From JAWLAT01 sp041395325 (lineage in GTDB: Bacteria; Pseudomonadota; Gammaproteobacteria; Xanthomonadales; SZUA-5): a DNA stretch of 64,000 nt. The stretch spans positions 1-64,000 of the forward strand of contig JAWLAT010000007.1 of assembly GCA_041395325.1 (NCBI GenBank). Reading direction: 5' to 3'. The position numbers and the translations under genes are program-made. Under the pieces are notes generated by a model. The model saw only the letters and a list, made by a program, of their open reading frames with translations, ran no database searches and was not told the origin of the DNA. This document shows, piece after piece, positions 63,401 through 64,000 of this stretch (the first letter of the stretch is position 1; each line of letters begins with the position of its first letter).

Positions 63401-63879
63401 AGATCGATCAGCCCCTTCGCAAAGGTGCCGATGAGCAGATGGCCGCGCTGGTCCTGCAGCAGAGTCCAGTTCTGATCGGATGGCCAGCCCGGCGTATTGC
63501 CACGGTGCCAGCGACGCAACAGGCGGCGGTTGCTGTCGAGCAGCGCCAATCCGGCATCGGTCAGTCCCAACCAGATTCGGTCCTGGCGATCGACCAGCAA
63601 GGCATCGATGCTCTGCCCAGGTAGTCCGGGCAAGAGCCATTCACGGATCTGCTGTCCGTCGTAACGGGCCAGGCCGGCACCGGTGGCGATCCACAAATCA
63701 CCGGCGGCGTCCTCTCCGATGTCATTGACCTCGTTGGACGGCAGGCCCTGTGCGCGGCCGAAGCTGCGAAACAGCGGCGGCGGGTCCACATGGGCTGTCT
63801 CGGCTTCGGCGGGTTGCCAAGGACCGCCCGCCGCCGCGACCATGGCGATCGTTGTCAGCAGGACTCCGCGCAAACGCAT
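60409..63879 (-). CDS. Hybrid sensor histidine kinase with two-component propeller and receiver
   Basis: About 1156 residues from ATG 63879, which begins a signal peptide (MRLRGVLLTTIAMVAAAG). ATG 63927, with AGGAG 7 bases upstream, is also possible. Order: periplasmic WD-type propeller repeats to about 670 (GLPSNEVNDIGEDAAGDLWIATGAGL and others), Y_Y_Y immunoglobulin-like domain, a TM helix, HisKA with the phospho-His in SHEIRNPL near residue 806, HATPase (DDGPGIPSDRR, GLGLGLSIARQLA), then a receiver with the phospho-Asp in LTDLGLPE near 1080. No separate output regulator is adjacent. Confidence 0.9.
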   Translation of the reverse strand: MRLRGVLLTTIAMVAAAGGPWQPAEAETAHVDPPPLFRSFGRAQGLPSNEVNDIGEDAAGDLWIATGAGLARYDGQQIREWLLPGLPGQSIDALLVDRQDRIWLGLTDAGLALLDSNRRLLRRWHRGNTPGWPSDQNWTLLQDQRGHLLIGTFAKGLIDLDPDSGEFTLETLDEGVTVITLLEDPNGSVWINTHNHGLFRRDPGLQIHALATPQIGQQISALAWFSGQLWLAPRAGGICRLADPASTPLCEGPEPSVTGPIRALAVSQRSSELWAGRRGGGLSRQRDGSVWVHHAPEAGAMGALPASNSNVVRVDSHGGIWIGSQGNGLVLLSPMARNSQAWMGGSEARTGQVPTQVMSLSVTDSRIHIAAQSNGAASLNRRSGQLSAMLDDKPNTDVFAVRATTLGVWIGHAKGVSLVSETSLDWTLSAFGAEIGGIPDLLLEVDTLGMLIGIQGHGLFRLANAQAKPQKLLADQHAPIAVEHLLLVDDQVWLASEQGLHRYDPECDCLHWWQGSRERVHSLARAPDGHWWLALAGRLHVHAPGEEPGPLLREIDWPHAAPGGIAMDDHGRLWAAGQAGLAVLEPDAERPRWLAESLGPIAFELSDRPFEITADGYWFGSKLGILHIDPTQLPPAPLPRRLLVDDISVRRSGKTLTLDASMPATLKATDSDLRIQVRAPLPLDASALHLRSRIEGWDDDWRDLSDGERIIGTLPAGQYRLLLEAWHPADVDHRLSREWTFEVLPPWWRTAPALLLWLALLALILWLWQRLHDRRLQAAHALEVQRQKAEWAQDSAARTNRFLAHLSHEIRNPLSGLLGLLRIAESESDEPKQQQRLALVRSAGQQIAALVEDVLVHARREPLPLRLETLNLQALASEAADRHRPQAQARGIEMGLSGSPDHCVLGDRTRLLQILDNLMGNALKFTERGQIQVGWEASGGQVLLWVQDDGPGIPSDRRETIFAERGQLQADGRGLGLGLSIARQLAEAMGGDLVLADPMPGRRGARFLLRLRTADRQDAPAESAAHIRPPCGNRRWLLVEDDPVQRASLMHELTAADLQVEAASNALTALPQLQADPELGLLTDLGLPEIDGLTLIRMLRAQDGTHHRPILVLTGRVLPEEQRAAIQAGADRVLAKPIEPERLCQVLTEYDLRQDA

Positions 63880-64000
63880 GGCCAAGCCGCGTCCCACCTT
63901 TCCGCTGCGTCTGCTGCTGGCTGCCATCGTGGTGCTCCTGTCGCTGGGCGCGCTGCTGACGCTCACCTATGCCACCGATGCGGCGCTGTCGATCCTGGAA
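63878..64000 (+). CDS. Start of a membrane protein, 3' partial
   Basis: 41 residues visible before the window ends: MAKPRPTFPLRLLLAAIVVL and onward, a basic head followed by one strong TM helix (about 9-30). ATG 63878 overlaps the ATG of the divergent kinase in CATG, so there is no intergenic space. An in-frame ATG at 63842 would extend the overlap. The rest, and hence the function, lies beyond the window. Confidence 0.55.
   Translation, partial: MAKPRPTFPLRLLLAAIVVLLSLGALLTLTYATDAALSILE

Overview
The window is GC-rich DNA from a free-living gammaproteobacterium. The housekeeping backbone is gammaproteobacterial: thrS-infC-rpmI-rplT-pheS-pheT-ihfA-merR followed by tRNA-Pro, hemA-prfA divergent from a TPR gene and lolB, and pgsA followed by tRNA-Gly and tRNA-Cys. 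Several secreted proteins have features I associate with Lysobacterales/Xanthomonadales and relatives (a C-terminal LFSDGFEG tag, a P domain, a secreted HExxH protease with W-rich repeats). That placement is inference. I saw no transposase, integrase, phage gene, plasmid gene or CRISPR array, so this looks like ordinary chromosome.

Layout. 1-7.1 kb: polyamine utilisation and uptake (puuA-like ligase cut by the window edge, a spuC-like aminotransferase, potFGHI). 7.1-15.8 kb: two tandem secreted OB-fold proteins, ppa, slyX, lolB with a TPR gene, hemA-prfA, and a TPR/GT41-like protein. 15.8-23.6 kb: tRNA-Val and the translation/IHF block, in which infC uses an AUC start, then tRNA-Pro. 23.7-32.4 kb: a storage-lipid locus with a wax ester synthase/DGAT, two phasins, a TetR regulator, an acyl-CoA-binding protein and a two-domain fatty acyl-CoA reductase. 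The two phasin genes share a near-identical upstream element. 32.4-37.6 kb: sbcCD.

37.8-46.9 kb (minus strand): eleven tightly packed genes that read as one transcription unit: pssA, a GAF-phosphatase-kinase fusion, a STAS protein, mlaE, mlaF, mlaD, a lipoprotein, a HolD-like gene, rimI, an SDR and a GNAT/FemAB-like gene. The first seven join phospholipid synthesis, a partner-switching phospho-relay and an MCE lipid transporter. This is the most interesting arrangement in the window. 47-54.3 kb: two DUF4124 proteins, dusA, a secreted metalloprotease with a small partner, an outer-membrane barrel with a repeat-rich promoter, and a membrane-anchored AraC regulator. 54.3-64 kb: tRNA-Cys, tRNA-Gly, pgsA, tRNA-Leu, a cyclic-nucleotide-type MscS channel with a PRPP synthetase paralogue, puuC, a DoxX protein, a large hybrid sensor kinase, and the start of a divergent membrane protein at the right edge.

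No intergenic stretch exceeds about 260 bases. Start codons were chosen from Shine-Dalgarno spacing, signal peptides and family length; uncertain ones are flagged.
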